Shown here: positions 23,147-35,837 of the stretch, piece after piece
Layout: each line of letters opens with the position of its first letter
How positions within the stretch are numbered: the stretch's first letter is position 1
NCBI RefSeq assembly: GCF_932294415.1
Contig: NC_065544.1
Coordinates: forward strand, 36,202,310 to 36,266,309
Reading direction: 5' to 3'
DNA length: 64,000 nucleotides
Source: Quercus robur
Lineage: Eukaryota > Streptophyta > Magnoliopsida > Fagales > Fagaceae
Notes under the pieces: generated by a model
Told to the model about the DNA's origin: nothing
What the model saw: the letters and a program-made list of their open reading frames with translations, nothing else
Databases searched by the model: none
Translations under genes and position numbers: made by a program

Positions 23147-25462
23147 TGATGCCTCAGAATAAAATATGGGGAAGCCAAGCCGAAACTCAATGATGGGCTC
23201 TTAAGATGGTGCCCAAAGGCTTTCGGTGTGGTAATAAGCTTATCCAAGCAAGAAATAAATGTTGCACATTGACAAAACAGCAACAAAGTCCAATAAAAAT
23301 ACTTCACAATGGTTAATTAGTACATTTGTGGTCCTATTTTGATAATACAAGGAAAATAAATTCTCTAGCAGTAGGATAAAATTAAACTTAGAGTCCAGTA
23401 GTCAGTTATTAAATAGATTTAAGAAAGTGTTCACTTTTGGAAGTTCTTGTGTGTCATGGTTAAGGGGGTCTATTGTACTTTTAGCCATCATTACATCAAT
23501 ATGAGGGAAGAATTTCATTGTTACAAATACATTATATCCTTCAATAGTAAAACATAAAGTAAAAATTAATGGTTTCATGGTGAGAAGGAAGGGGTTATTT
23601 GGCATGGTGTGAAGGGAGAGAGAGATTCTAGCTCAGTGCAGTAGATGTTGAACTAGGATTCTTGGGAATATATATATATATATATATATATATGGAGCAT
23701 GAATGGGGTAGTGTATGCCATTTTAAGTGAGTGGGTATGAAAGCTTGTGGTGGTATGATGAAGTTAATGTTGAAGCCAAGTCTTTAATGGGCAAAGGGTT
23801 GTTTATGACTAATTAGGAAGAATTTACGGGCTTAGAATATGTAGAAAAGGAAAGGGAATGTCTGAGGCTAAGTGAGTATGGGCTAAGGGGAATGATTTAT
23901 GAGCTGGGGAGAGTTAGACTACAAACAAAGTGACAAGAATAACATAAATTTCAGAGGGATTGGTATGTGTTTTGTGGGCTGATGTGCTTATCCTTTTATA
24001 GTGGAGTTTAGGGGGGTATTAATTAGCAAAAGTCCAAAACATAGGACTAATCAGGAAGCAAAAAAGTAGACTTAATTATCCTAGGATTTGGCTATAAATG
24101 GTGGATTCTCTTTTGGGTTGTCTTGCCTCTTTGGGCAATGTCACACGTGGGTGAAATCAAGATAAATCTTGCATTAAATGCCTAGATCTCTGAGGTTATA
24201 TTAAGCCAATGAGGTTAAGACATGCATTGAGGAAGGATGCTAGTGCTGCAACTGAGATTTAGACCCTAGGAAGTAGGATTTCAACACCCTAAGCCAGGTG
24301 TCAAAGTTTAAGCCCACTTCAGAGGATTCTATTAGAGATCCCTTTATGCCCTCCAAACCACATGTTCCCAAATTTTCCCCTTTAAGATTCATGGGCTTGG
24401 CACATGAACCATTTCTTGAATGTTTTTGACATTTATCGCATTGATTTGTTGAGATTTGAGTAACTTGGTTACAACTCCCCTTCTGTTGTAGATATGGTCT
24501 TAAGGAAAATGATGAAGTTCCATCACCCATTAGACTTCAGCTGCTATTACAACCTCTGGTCACTATTCAGTCAGGTAGAGGGTGATAGAAAGTTGATGGG
24601 AGAGCCCTTAGTTCATCCTCAAAGACTTGGTTCTCTTGTAGAGGACTCCAACTAGATCTTGGTCAATGATGAACATGAGGGAAGCTGGTTGTCTATTTAA
24701 GTCTTCTGCCTTTGCTTGAGTTCTTTGGATCAGGCTTGCTCACATGGGTTGGATCCTTTAGGCTAGGCTGCGTTTATCCTCTTTTTTACTCGGGCTTGTT
24801 CTCCTTTCATAGCATATTTGGACCTACAAAATAGACATATATTGCCATAGGTTTTCGTCCCTCATGGACTCTTATTATTAGTGAATATCTTGGGTTTTGA
24901 TAGATATTTACAATGGGTCTTTGGGCAATGAGTTAAAATAACAGCATAAGCTTAATTACTTCAAAATGTTTTTGTAAATGACATTTACTATTTTTTGAAA
25001 TAATAAATTCCATATCATAAGTAATGTTTATGGTCCCCGATAATCACATCATAATTTAAATGGTGAGCTTGTAGGATGAATAGTTACCATGAGCCTTGAA
25101 AATAAACATTATAAATGTTGTGATGTAAATAGTGACCATAGGCTCTTACTATATAAATTTCATGGGTTTATAATATGGTAGATAAACATCATAATCTTAA
25201 GATAAATAACTTTCCATGAGCTTTTATAGAATGATTGCCATAATTTTTGAGGTAATTGCCATAGATTATAATAATGTTTAAGAAATTAAAACATTGTTCA
25301 TCATTGGACTTCTAAGTGAAATAGTATTTTTTGCCAAATGCTAATAATCTTGGGCTTCTGATCAAGTAGTGCCAACATAAATTGGGCTTTTGATATTACC
25401 AGTGAGAACTGGGTTTTTTTGATATTTTTTATGTTGCCAGTGAGAACTAGGCTTTTATATAA

Positions 25463-25503
<41 letters not shown>

Positions 25504-26050
25504 CAGTGAGAACTAGGCTTTTTGATGTTGCTAGTGAGAACTGGACTTTTTGATGTTGCCAGTGGGAACTGGGATTTTCTTTGATATTACCAGTGAGAAT
25601 TGAGCTTTTTAGATAAATAATTTGCCATGAGATTGAATCATGGACTTTGATTATGGATTTGAATTTCATTGATAAAATTGGTTTGCCATGTATTTGAATC
25701 ATGGGCTTTAATTATGGATTTGAATTCCATTGATAAAACAGTTTTGCCATGTATTTGAATCATGAGCTTTTTAAATATTGCTAGGTATAAAAATTCTTGG
25801 GCTTTAGAAAAGAATGAGATTTTAACTTGCTCAATAAAATAAATAATTTGGGATTAGGCTTTACAAAAATATTGGGTCTTATAGTGTTTTATATTTGTAA
25901 CCCAATTTTGTGATGGAAAGAAGAATGGTTGTGGGCTAACATGATAATAGTCAAAAAATAATTAGGGAAGCCCAATAATTTGTGTGTGATGTTTGAAAAT
26001 AAATAAGTGCTATTTAAATAATATTAGGTGTAAGAAAATGTACCCTAACA
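23147..26050 (+). mobile_element. Possible long solo LTR (~2.9 kb)
   Basis: TGATGCCTCAGAAT at 23147 resembles the LTR starts at 12254 and 26740, and GTACCCTAACA ends at 26050. Flanks GAAAT (23142-23146) and AAAAT (26051-26055) match at 4 of 5. The body is rich in 'gggc' and 'gcttttgat' words, as in the related LTRs. The ends are weak evidence, so the limits are tentative. Confidence 0.35.
25380..25620. repeat. Short tandem repeats around TTGCCAGTGAGAACTGGG
   Basis: Six or so copies of GCCAGTGAGAACTGGGCTTT or close variants, interrupted by a (TA)n run at 25470-25500. A second repeat follows at 25620-25770 (TTTGCCATG, AATCATGGGCTTTAATTATG). Confidence 0.7.
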
Positions 26051-26322
26051 AAAATTTAAATTTAAAACTGCCTGAGAGGAATATATGTAGACAACACTTT
26101 TGTTTTGATTTTCCATTGATTTATTATTTAGTTATAACATCAAAATTAAAGTAAATGAATATGTAAGTTAAAACCGCCTAAAATAAATTTGTAAAGTCAA
26201 TATATTTATATAGTTAATATTGTTAAAAAAAAATTTTAATTTAAAAAATAAATATGAAAAGACTAATGATGTGGCAGATAAGGTGGCTTAACAAGAGCGT
26301 AGCAACAATAATTTCTACGATT

Positions 26323-26327
26323 CAGTT

Positions 26328-26410
<83 letters not shown>
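26323..26410. repeat. Compound (TA)n(GA)n microsatellite
   Basis: (TA)n at 26330-26349 followed by about 30 GA units. It adjoins the right edge of the insertion in the dead protease copy. Confidence 0.95.
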
Positions 26411-26414
<4 letters not shown>

Positions 26415-26739
26415 AAGAGATTGCTAATGAGATTGTAGCTAAAAAACCACTGAAATTTGCCAAAGAAGACATTGGCAGACTCTTCCAACTGAGAACATCA
26501 GTAGAAACAAAGAATGTGCATCAAATGTGCTTATCTAGTGGAAACTTGGACCGAGTAGCATATGCTAGCAACTAACAACATTGCTAGCAGGTCTGGTGAT
26601 ATAAAGAGAACAGTCAGATTCCTTGAGGATCAAGTAAAGGTATTGCAAGTTTTGTGAGATTGAAGGCAGGGTATGTGCCAGCACATCAGGTCCAAGATAG
26701 ACATGATAACGACCAAAGGTATACAGTTACCTTTCTTAA

Positions 26740-28534
26740 TGTTGATGCCCATTTTTGACAAAAAGCCCAATGGCAAAAGAAGCCCAATAATAGGGGAAGG
26801 TGAAAGAAAAAGGGAAATGGAAGAGGTGAAAGTAAAGTAAATGGCCGTGGAAGCCCAAGAAAAGAGGTAATAAATCCAATGGTCCAGCATGGCAGAAATG
26901 ACAGCCAGTAGGTCCATGGGCCCAACAACAAGTAAAAGTAAAGTAAATAGGCCATAGGAGCCCAAAGGAAGAGGTAATAAATCCAATGGGTTAACATGGC
27001 AAGTCCATAGGCATGGCAAGAAAATGAGCAACAAATATGGAAGCCCAACGGGCTGGACGGGTAGGAGTTTCTGCCAAGACAATGTCCAGGCCCATGAAGG
27101 GAATAAGAGGAGGTAGTACAAGCCCAAGAGCCCACACCCTTCACACCGTAGGGGATAAGCATGAACCCAGGACACACAGTAGAATCAGACAAGGCAAGAA
27201 CGGCAGAAATGATGCGGGAGTAAATGAAGACAAACACAGAGGATAATGGAACTCACACAAGAGCCGGAGCACCACCTACTTGTACCCAGCCAATACAAGA
27301 GAAGTGGGCCCTCGATCAAGGGATTCAGAGGGTGTTGTTTAGTGGTGGGGAGAAAAGATGTCTATTTTGAAGTTCCTATTGAGGTTTCTTTTAGGGAAAA
27401 CGCCTTGCTGAGATGGAATTTCGCCCAAAAGTGGCAAGCAAAGGCCAGGGCCACTTGATGCATGCCATAAGGGTAAGTAGAGAGAGAGCCTCCAATTCTT
27501 ATCCATGCAAGTAAGACAGAGAGGGGGAGGGGGAGAAACAAAACAAAGAGTTTTGTCTTGGAATGAAAAGTGGTGCAGCAAGCACACTTTGAGCAGAGGT
27601 AATGGCCGAGCAACCGACGAGTTAGTGGGTGATCCTGGAGAGATGCCCACAAGAAACTAAAAATGGTTGATGAAGCCTTAGGGACAAAAGGGAGAAATCC
27701 CATGGAATCAAGCAATATAAAAGGAAGGGAGGTAGCCATGAATAAGAAGAGGAACCCACGGAGAGGAGAGTAAGTGTAGAAAAAAAAAAAAAAAAAAAAA
27801 AAAAGGAAGGAAGAGAGAAAACATAGTAGAAAAAGAAGCATGCATCGGTAGACCATCTTTTCTCTTCCTCTTGACATTTCCACCCTCTGAAAGTCTGTGA
27901 ATTGAAACCAAAGACCATTTAGGCCCTTTCTCCAGCACAAGTAACTTTAATGGCAAAAACCTGCAGCAAGGTTACCCGTGTTGGCGTTTGGTTCCCTTCT
28001 TGGACTCGTTCCTACTAAATGACTTGGCCTAGGATTGGGAGAGCGAGCTAATGCTATTGCACTTGCTTAGAATTGTAGTTATTCCCTTGTTACGACATAT
28101 TTTAGCTTATTGGATATTCCTGCTGTTATTCATTTTACTGCAGTGTTTTCAAATTATTAATTATTCTGTTGTGACATCCCTTACTCTATTTGTTGTATTA
28201 GTTGTATAATTGTATTATCTTTTATTTTATTCGTGGTAATAGTTGTCCTACAGTAGTTTCTTTTGTTATACTCCATTATAAAAGTTGTGTTGCCGTAGTA
28301 TCTTTTGTTATGCCTGCTGTGACAATTATTTTGCTATAACTACGTCTATCGCGTCCAGCCTGCCGTACCATCTATGTGCCATCCAAGTATTGGGCATGCC
28401 TGGCTTGCGCACAAGCTGGCCTACAATATAAGTGTATAACCCCACGAGGCCAATCCCAACTCCTTTACCCACTAACTCACAAGCCTTGGTGTAACAAACA
28501 GGCTTTGGCCCATTAACGTGAAAAGGCCCCTACA
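26740..28534 (+). mobile_element. Solo LTR (~1.8 kb) inserted in the dead protease copy
   Basis: Starts TGTTGATGCCC and ends CCCCTACA. The flanking 5 bases are CTTAA (26735-26739) and CTCAA (28535-28539), the second being native protease sequence as in the sister copy (TTTCTCAACTG). No internal retroelement sequence remains, as expected after recombination between two LTRs. The body is GCCCAA-rich and includes an A run at 27780-27804. The partial copy at 12254 belongs to the same family. Confidence 0.75.
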
Positions 28535-28695
28535 CTCAACTGTTGTAACAATTTGAGGAATGGTTTTGTGATGAAACTCAACCGAAATATGAGAATCTTC
28601 TACAGTCTAAACATTTTTGTTGAGCTACTGGGTAAGACTTAAGAGAGTGGATCAGCTATGGAGTGATGATAAAACTAAGTACACAAGCAAAGCCT

Positions 28696-29900
28696 AGATA
28701 TGCATCTGCTAATACATGTCATATAATATGTTGAATTACAGTTCACTGAAAAATAACAATAGAATAAATGAGGAGAATCATGAATCATGATTGAATAAAG
28801 AAGGAAAATATTCATAGGGAGGATTCCTTCTACTCCAGCTAAAGTCACAAAAGGCAATCTATTTTCATTTTCATAACTGCAACGAGACATCCTAGTCCAG
28901 CAAACCTACCATCTGATTTTGTATGCTAAGTATAACTTAACATGTAAAGCATTATATCCAAATAACATAAAGGATCATGCAGCCAAACACATCTTTAGAA
29001 CTATTCTTGCCATTAACACAAAAACCAAGACCATCGCAAGGAAAAATAAAATCGAGCACTAGCTCATCATACATTATTGACTAGGATATCAATGACATCA
29101 GCAAAGCATGTGCAAGAGATCTCACACAAAGACAAGGTCTTGAATTTCCCAACAAATTAAAAATGTGTACTATATAACTCTCATCTAACCATCTTTGAAA
29201 TATTAATTTCAGGGTCAAGTCTCACATCTGTATCTAATGCTAGGGCAAAACCATACAGCTAAGCCATAAAATTTGGAAAACCTTTAGAGCACTTGTATCA
29301 ATATAGCTAAATATAGTTATTTTAGCTCCACCAAAACACCAAAAAAACCACACAGTAGTGGAGCTAAACCTATTTTTTTTAGCTCATTTCTACAGTGCAC
29401 ATCTATCTATGGAAGTGCACTATAGCTTAGAGCTAAAAAAAAATTTATCCCCTACCCGGTTGTGTGTGTGGCTATGATAGTTGTATGTAGTGGATATCTT
29501 ATTTTATTGTAGTAGATATTTTATTTTATTGCAATGTTTATATTATTTTATTGTGTTGAAAGCTAAAATAATATCTAAGGACTAGCATATTTCTTCTGAC
29601 AATTATAGCCCCCAACAGGTTTAAGCAAATATAAATTGTGTATAAAGAATAATGAGATGCTGATTCATTCAATGGTAATACCTTTAACAGTCATTTAATA
29701 CAAAAGTTCTCTGGTTGCTAAAAAAATGCATTTTAAGTTTTAACAAAACCATTCAAAATATTGATTATCAGGCCCACCCACCACTTTCATGGGCAGTGGA
29801 GAATGATAAAATCATATTAATAACAAGCAAGGACCTTCTGCAATCGCAGTTCACAGCATTAAAGCAATCAAAACAACAGCAATAAAAGGAAATCTTATTC
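28696..29900. other. Spacer between dead protease copy and kinase gene, unit 1
   Basis: Much of this matches 37410-38400 of unit 2: TAACATGTA.AGCATTATATC, GGACAAGGTC or GACAAGGTCTTGAATTTCCC, CTAGCATATTTCTTCTGACA, and CAGGCCC.CCCA. Unit 1 has a ~290-bp block at about 29288-29578 that is absent from unit 2. The block starts AGAGCACTTGTATCAATATAGC and may be a MITE. No gene seen. Confidence 0.6.
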
Positions 29901-30018
29901 CTTTGTCTTAATGTTGACATTACAACACACATGGTAAAAGTTCATTTACAAAGGATCTGGAAAATCTTGTCCGCAAAACCCCAATATTCAAGCAAACTAT
30001 GATTTACCAATAACTTAG

Positions 30019-33000
30019 TTATGACTGGAGTTTTTGAATGGTTGAAATAACTTCAGTAATGGCATGAAATTTTCTCCTTTCCTTAAGAAGCAACTTTGCC
30101 ACTTCAAGAGCCCGGCGTTCACAATCTGCTCGTCTACTAGCATCAGTGATTGATTCAAAATCCTCAACATGTGCAACACCAACAATTCTCCTGTCAATCA
30201 GAAGATACCCAAAATGAATCAATACTAGGAGTTAATATCAACACATTAGAAAAAGAATTTCACTAGAGATTCTAAAAGGATGAACATTAGCAAAATTATC
30301 CCTCATAAGAAATATATGAACTCACTATACGGTGTCATTGCCCTTTTCTGTTGATTTACCATATTACATCTAGAAAATACATAGTGATAACATCTTCACT
30401 CAATAGATAATATGCAATAAAAGTGAATTACGAATGACTCCTCCTTGTCAGAAGCTAATTAATCTAACATATTTTCCAAGCTTGGAAAATGTGTCCATGA
30501 TTGGCATTTTACAACAAACACAGCAATCCATAGTGAAAAGAAAAATTATCAATGAGTCTTAGTTCAATATTTTTTCTGAAGGTTTATTATTGATTCAATA
30601 TGGCCACCAAAGAAACAAAATCAGGTGCCACGGGTTTATTAAGAAACGCATTCTTCCATTGACAAGGATATTTGGCCTTTGTATTAGTGGAAATGATTCC
30701 GGAAAATGATCAAAAATATGGGGACAAGGCTTGATTCATTGTTATAGAATATGATTATAATCAAATATCTTCAATTATGGATTAACAATATTCTCTTAAT
30801 TTCTTTGAAATTTGAAAATCTTCCATCAATTAGCATTCATAGGTTATGGTCTGTTTGAGATGCACAATACCCTCTACCTTAAGGATAGTAAGCTCTAAAA
30901 AGTGAAAGCAATATAGTTAAACTTTCAAAAGCAGTGAAAGGAATGAATATTGAAAACATTTGCACACAGAACATAGAAAATATATTGAAACCAAAAAATC
31001 TGTAATCAGATTTGTTACCTTATCATTTTGGCAGCACTAAATCCAAGTGTGTCATGGAACAAATCTTCCATAAATTTCTTTTGTACAAGCTGCTGAAGCT
31101 CAGGATTGTTATATATTGCAGGAAGATATGCCTCACCAGAACCACCCTTGTGCTCATCCCAAAGTGCAATGAATTTCTTGTGGAAAAGATTCCAAGTATC
31201 TTCAATTGTCCTCAATATCCACTCCTTGTATGTCTGCACAGTAATTCCAATATCAAATATGACCCTTAAGAACAGCTAAAGAATAAGAAGTAATAATGTA
31301 AACACCTCCAAGCAAGGCTACAAGTCATGCTTTCTACATAAGGAAACTGCAATAGATAGTTTCCTTAAAAAACAAACAAAAGCAAAGAACTTCACCAAAA
31401 GAAAAAATTGTTACACCCCACCCATCAAACAGGTCGGATAGAAGGTTGGCCATCCACTACCCAATCAATTGAGAGGAAAAAAAAAATTACAAGAAATAAA
31501 TAGCGATGTGGGCTTGTGGGGGAAATGTCATACAAAATAATAATGTAGGCAAGAAGCTATGTTTGTTTGTTTGCTATTGTGAAAATTGATTTTCAATTGT
31601 AATCTTTATTGCACTGCCATTTTGGAGTAAAATGGCTTATGGATAATTTGGGAGAAAATATTTTATGCCAAGTAAATAAAGGACCCTTTGGGACTACACT
31701 TTGTTGAAGTTGTTGTAAAGAAAAGGGGTCTCTCCTACTAAGGGGGCATCTTTTTCCATGTTCCATTCTCTCTTTTCCCACAGAGATAAATTAGTGAAAA
31801 TTTCAACATAGTTTCAAAGTCCAAGCAAGAAGGGAAAGATCAGTCAAAAAATATGAATGTCACATGTTTATTATTTACTAGCAGTCTGACATTAGCTTCT
31901 ACACCACTTATTTTACAGGAAAAGAAATGATTCTTAGAAATAAAAACCATTAAATTAAAAACAAAGAGGCGCTTACTTGTTTTCAATAAAATTATTTACT
32001 TTTCAAAAGAAAAAATAAAGACAGAGGCAGTTATTGAAACAGGACATACTTTTCTGTCATTCACTTGATCAGCATGTCCATTTTGTGCAAAGAAAGCCAA
32101 AATCAAGTTTCCAAGAAATGCTCCAATATCAAAACCCATAGGCCCATAAAATGCAAATTCCGGATCTAAAACTTGAGTTGACTCTTGAGTAACCATGATA
32201 GAACTAGTGTGGAGATCTCCATGTAGAAGAGCCTGGGCTTTCTCACAGAATCTAAAGGAAAAGAAACTCTTTAATATCTCATATAACACTAGAAAAAATA
32301 GAACTGCTACATGTTACAAAAAGAAAGTAACAACAGTGAGCAGGTACTATACTTAGATTTCAACTCAGCAACTTCAAGCTTCAAAACATTATCCTCTCGA
32401 AGAGCCTCAGCATCACGATCAAGATAAGGGGAAGTCCAATGGTTATATTGAGAAACCTTGTAAGGGTCAGAAAAAACAACCTGCTCAGTGAGCCTGCATA
32501 ACTCCACGTTCCCACAAAACTCAGCAACTGCATAAAGCAAGAATGAGTCATATTACAATAAGGACCATATAAATATGAGACACCATTTACATCTAATTAC
32601 AACACAATCACACTCTGAATAAACTCATCAAACCCAAAACTTTTTTTTTTTTTTTTGATAATTATAGTTAGGGGAGGTGGGATTTGAACTCTGGATGTCT
32701 TCATTGTAAACACCAAGAAGTATCTATTGAGCTACAAGGCTCTTTGCAACCCAAGACATAAAATTTAAGGAAAGTAATTCATAGTAAGAGCAAAAAGGCA
32801 AACAACAAATAAACAAATCAAAACAAGCTGTGATCAATCTTCCCGGAATAATCTTCAAGCTAATCTCTAGACAATTTAATGTCAAAACACCTGAGTTGCA
32901 ACACAAAATGTAGAAGAGAGTGCTAGCAAGACTATTGTCACCCCAACCAATTTTAAACTGATAAGAATCAATCCTCTGCCAACTTACTTAGATGCATCGG

Positions 33001-35256
33001 CACATTCAAAAAACAGAGTTAAACATTCACATGGATGGAAGTTACTTTGCAAAACTTAAACCATAGTCAGTTGCAATTATATATATAGCCTAGAAAGAAA
33101 TGGTCATATTGTGAAATAAAAACTCACAAAGAAGAAGATCATATAATACATGCCAGATACAATAACAATACAAAATTACGAATTGAGGTTCACATACCTG
33201 CACGTTTGTGCTCCATGGTGGAACGATAAAGGAGGGATGTGAAATAAAGTGTCCTCGCCATGAATTCTGACATGTGTTCTGCCAGCAAGGGGTATTCAAT
33301 TCCAGCAATCAACCCTTTTCTCACTATAATATGTGGAGGCTCCAAATAACGCATGCCAATCAAAGACATAGTCTGATCAAAATGATAAACTTCAGGCACA
33401 TGCTCAGGATTCAATCGACCCAACTCTCTCAATGCCACTGCCTCAAAATATGCTCGTTCCTTAGTCATTGGCCAAGATTCCCCTATACAACGCATGTATG
33501 GAAGAGCCTGCAGAACCGTATGGCACAACAAATTACAATATAGAAGACACAACCACAAATGATCACCTCCAAGTAGTTGAACCGGAGCACGCAGAGAGAA
33601 TATATGATAAATACTGCTAGCCACAAAAGCTTAAAAATATCATAATAAATTATTGAGTATTCCAAAAGCTCAAGTTAATAGAGAATTCAAGTTTTAATCA
33701 TTTAACCTTTATTCTAATTGTATATACCTTGATAATAACAACTAAACACCATGAATTTAGCTTGTTGTTCAAGTAACCAAGATTGATACACCTTTTGATG
33801 ATTATTAAGTGAGAATTGAGATTGTAAGTGAAATTTCAGTTGCATAATATAGCTTGCAATAGATGAGCCAATCGGATTAAGAGTACACTTTATTCTTTCT
33901 TTATAATTCATATGTTTCACGAAAGTAAATTATTTTTACATCTTAACCTCTTTGTTCAAAGTTTATTTGGGTCTTCTTTGAATTGTACATGCTAATAAAT
34001 CCATTTCAAAAAAAAAAATAATAATAATAATTAAAAAAAGTTAGGAGTGGCAAAAATGATCCAAACCCATTAACTTGCACGTGAACTGCATCTTATAAAT
34101 CAACCAAACGAATAAAGATACATTGGTATTCCATATAGATGGGTATTAATTGGTAATTCATTGAGTTGCCCATTTAGTAAAACTTAAAAAAAAATTATTT
34201 TACTTAACAATATTAACCTTTCAAAGTGATCAAAAACCCATGAAACCAAATACTCCATAACCTTCAACATTACCAAAATCTTCACACTACTTGTGTCAAC
34301 TCGTGATTGGATTTTAACACTTTTACGAGATTCCATCATAGAAATTTGAGCATTTTATGTTAATTTATGCACCAATTATGATTTAACACTTAAGTACGGA
34401 ATGGAAAATGGTGTGTCCCTAGTATTTTTTTTTGGACATTTCAAAGTTATTTTGGTCATTTTAGAAGGTCAGGGATATTTAGTCATTTTGGACGGTTAGG
34501 AGTATTTGGGTCATTTTGGACATTCCATGGATATTTTGGAGGTTTGGAGGTTTAGAGGTATTTTAATTTTTTGTCATTTTGGAGTCTTAAGGGATATTTG
34601 GATTATTTGGGCATTTCAAAGTTTTAAAGGGTATTTTGGTCATTTTTAAGGTTTTAGTAGTATTTTGGTGATTTAGGGTATTTTGGCTTTAATTCTAGAG
34701 AGTCCTAAAATATTTTGGTCATTTTAAATTTTGGGAGTTTTAAAATAATTATAATTATATTTATATTTATATATAATATATATTGTGTTTATATATGCAC
34801 ATGAATTTATGATAATAATCGGTTAAATGGGTGTGTTGGTTTTATAAATAGATAAATAGTTGAGTTGATTCCTGCTTAAATTAAATTAAATGGGGGTGAA
34901 TAATGAATATTTAATATGTATTCAAATGGGTAAACATATAAATTCAAAACTCATCTAACCAACCACCCCTACCTATTCATTTCTCCAACACCCAGCCAAT
35001 AAAAATTAAAATGCAAATATGGCCAGACACAGCATTACAAACAAAATGTAGACTATTAAGGTTTTGAAAAGGAACAAACCTGCTTGATGACGAAAGATCC
35101 GGCATGGCTGACTACGATGTAGACAAAATTGAGGTTGCCATCTCCGACCTCTTTAACCTTGAGGTCACTGCCGAGCTTAGAGTAGAGAGAGGGCACGGTC
35201 TTTATGTACTCAATCAGGGACTTCTCATCCAGAGGCCTGAACTCAGTGAAAGCCAT
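30019..35256 (-). CDS. MTK: 5-Methylthioribose kinase, copy 1 (6 exons, 416 aa)
   Basis: Phosphorylates 5-methylthioribose to 5-methylthioribose-1-phosphate with ATP in the methionine salvage (Yang) cycle, a cytosolic step that recycles the methylthio group left by ethylene, polyamine and nicotianamine synthesis. Exons: 35256-35080, 33507-33198, 32527-32353, 32251-32050, 31233-31019, 30190-30019. All introns are GT-AG and the frame is open to TAA at 30021-30019. Glycine-rich nucleotide loop [12 protein letters not shown] lies near residues 37-48. The catalytic loop [12 protein letters not shown] has D233, and [11 protein letters not shown] has D250 and E252 for metal and phosphate. [17 protein letters not shown] follows, and the C-terminus is IQKLQS. 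Length is normal. The start is the ATG of [13 protein letters not shown], as in copy 2. Position 237 is Ser where copy 2 has Gly (HTSS against HTGS). Introns 1 and 2 are longer than in copy 2. Upstream GGGTACA, then GAATCTGGTCG, is shared with copy 2. Confidence 0.95.
32641..32747 (-). mobile_element. tRNA-derived SINE in intron 2 of kinase copy 1
   Basis: On the minus strand: GCAAAGAGCCTTGTAGCTCA (A box), then GAGTTCAAATCCC (B box), then an A tail (T run 32641-32656). Target duplication AACCCAAAAC (32631-32640) and AACCCAAGAC (32748-32757), 9 of 10. Copy 2 has the unoccupied site (near 41850). Confidence 0.8.
34425..34735. repeat. Degenerate minisatellite TATTTTGGTCATTTTGGA in intron 1 of kinase copy 1
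   Basis: About 12 imperfect repeats of TTTTGG.CATTT and GGTATTTTGG words. Absent from the much shorter intron 1 of copy 2. Confidence 0.8.
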
Positions 35257-35837
35257 TTTGAGCAGCAATGAATATGATATAAAAAAGAAGAGGTTGAATC
35301 ACTATTGGTGGAAACGCAAAATGAATCAAATGAAGAGTGAGATGAGACTAGTCACTAATGAGAGTAGGACGACTTCTTTTGATATGGTGTCTCATCCGAC
35401 TATTCCATTCCCTACTCATACTCATAAGACATCCACAAAATCCGTGAACCACCTGGATGGTGAGAGTGAATGGGAGGGCTTTTATTAAGAAAAGAGAATA
35501 AGCAAATGGTTGGGTACATTGAATCTGGTCGATTGTAAGAGTAAGACTAGTCCAAAGGAGAGACAAAGTTGGTAATTGGCTACATAAAAGTATGCGGGTT
35601 TTTCTTGTTCAAAGAAGGTGGGAAGAACTGGATTCTCCATTTGGAAAACTACAGAAAAATTAAAATGTTTTTGGCATGTTCTTTGAAGTTTGAACTTACA
35701 TACATAGCTACCCAAAAGAAATTCTCCCTCATCTTAAATTGAAAACTGGGACCATTGGATATACACCAATAAATCATAAGTTTTGATATGCAATACAAGA
35801 ATTTGATAGATTTTTTTTTTTCTTCCGTTTATGTTTT

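Larger units (their letters stand above)
21680..26407 (-). mobile_element. Helitron-like insertion into the dead protease copy, with a further element inside
   Basis: On the minus strand the left edge reads CACGCACAATGCGTG (hairpin CACGCA/TGCGTG), then GAGTCCGTAA, then CTAG followed by T. This is the 3' end layout of a Helitron (hairpin, then CTAG, inserted next to T). The edge falls inside the protease sequence at 21679/21680. The other edge lies at or near the (TA)n(GA)n microsatellite at 26323-26410, where protease sequence resumes; its exact base is uncertain. No helicase frame is seen. A probable LTR at 23147-26050 sits inside. Confidence 0.5.
21553..28695 (+). pseudogene. Dead basic secretory protease copy, split into three pieces (unit 1)
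   Basis: Piece 1, 21553-21679, starts ATG and gives a signal-peptide-like MAQPKFLLTLIL, then the early mature region, but with frame breaks. It stops at GCTTTTATAAC. Piece 2, 26408-26739, resumes exactly where the sister pseudogene at 36780 continues (GAGATTAAAGAGATTGCTAATGAG) and runs to ACAGTTACCTTTCTTAA. Piece 3, 28535-28695, carries the C-terminal region (CTCAACTGTTGTAACAATTT, TTTGTTGAGCTACTGGG). Insertions of about 4.7 kb and 1.8 kb separate the pieces. The segment that should hold the HExxH zinc site is absent from piece 2: GGTGATATAAAGAGAAC leads to GCAAGTTTTGTGAG within about 60 bp. The same loss is seen in the sister copy. Several in-frame stops make it clearly non-functional. Confidence 0.85.

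Noticed and set aside
22875-23307. Minus-strand frames with long Ser/Leu runs
   Set aside because: Translation of a (GA)n microsatellite and AT-rich flanks.
35056-35268. Upstream start (TTG, extra residues before MAFTEF) for kinase copy 1
   Set aside because: The first ATG of the frame is at 35256, and it matches the start of copy 2.
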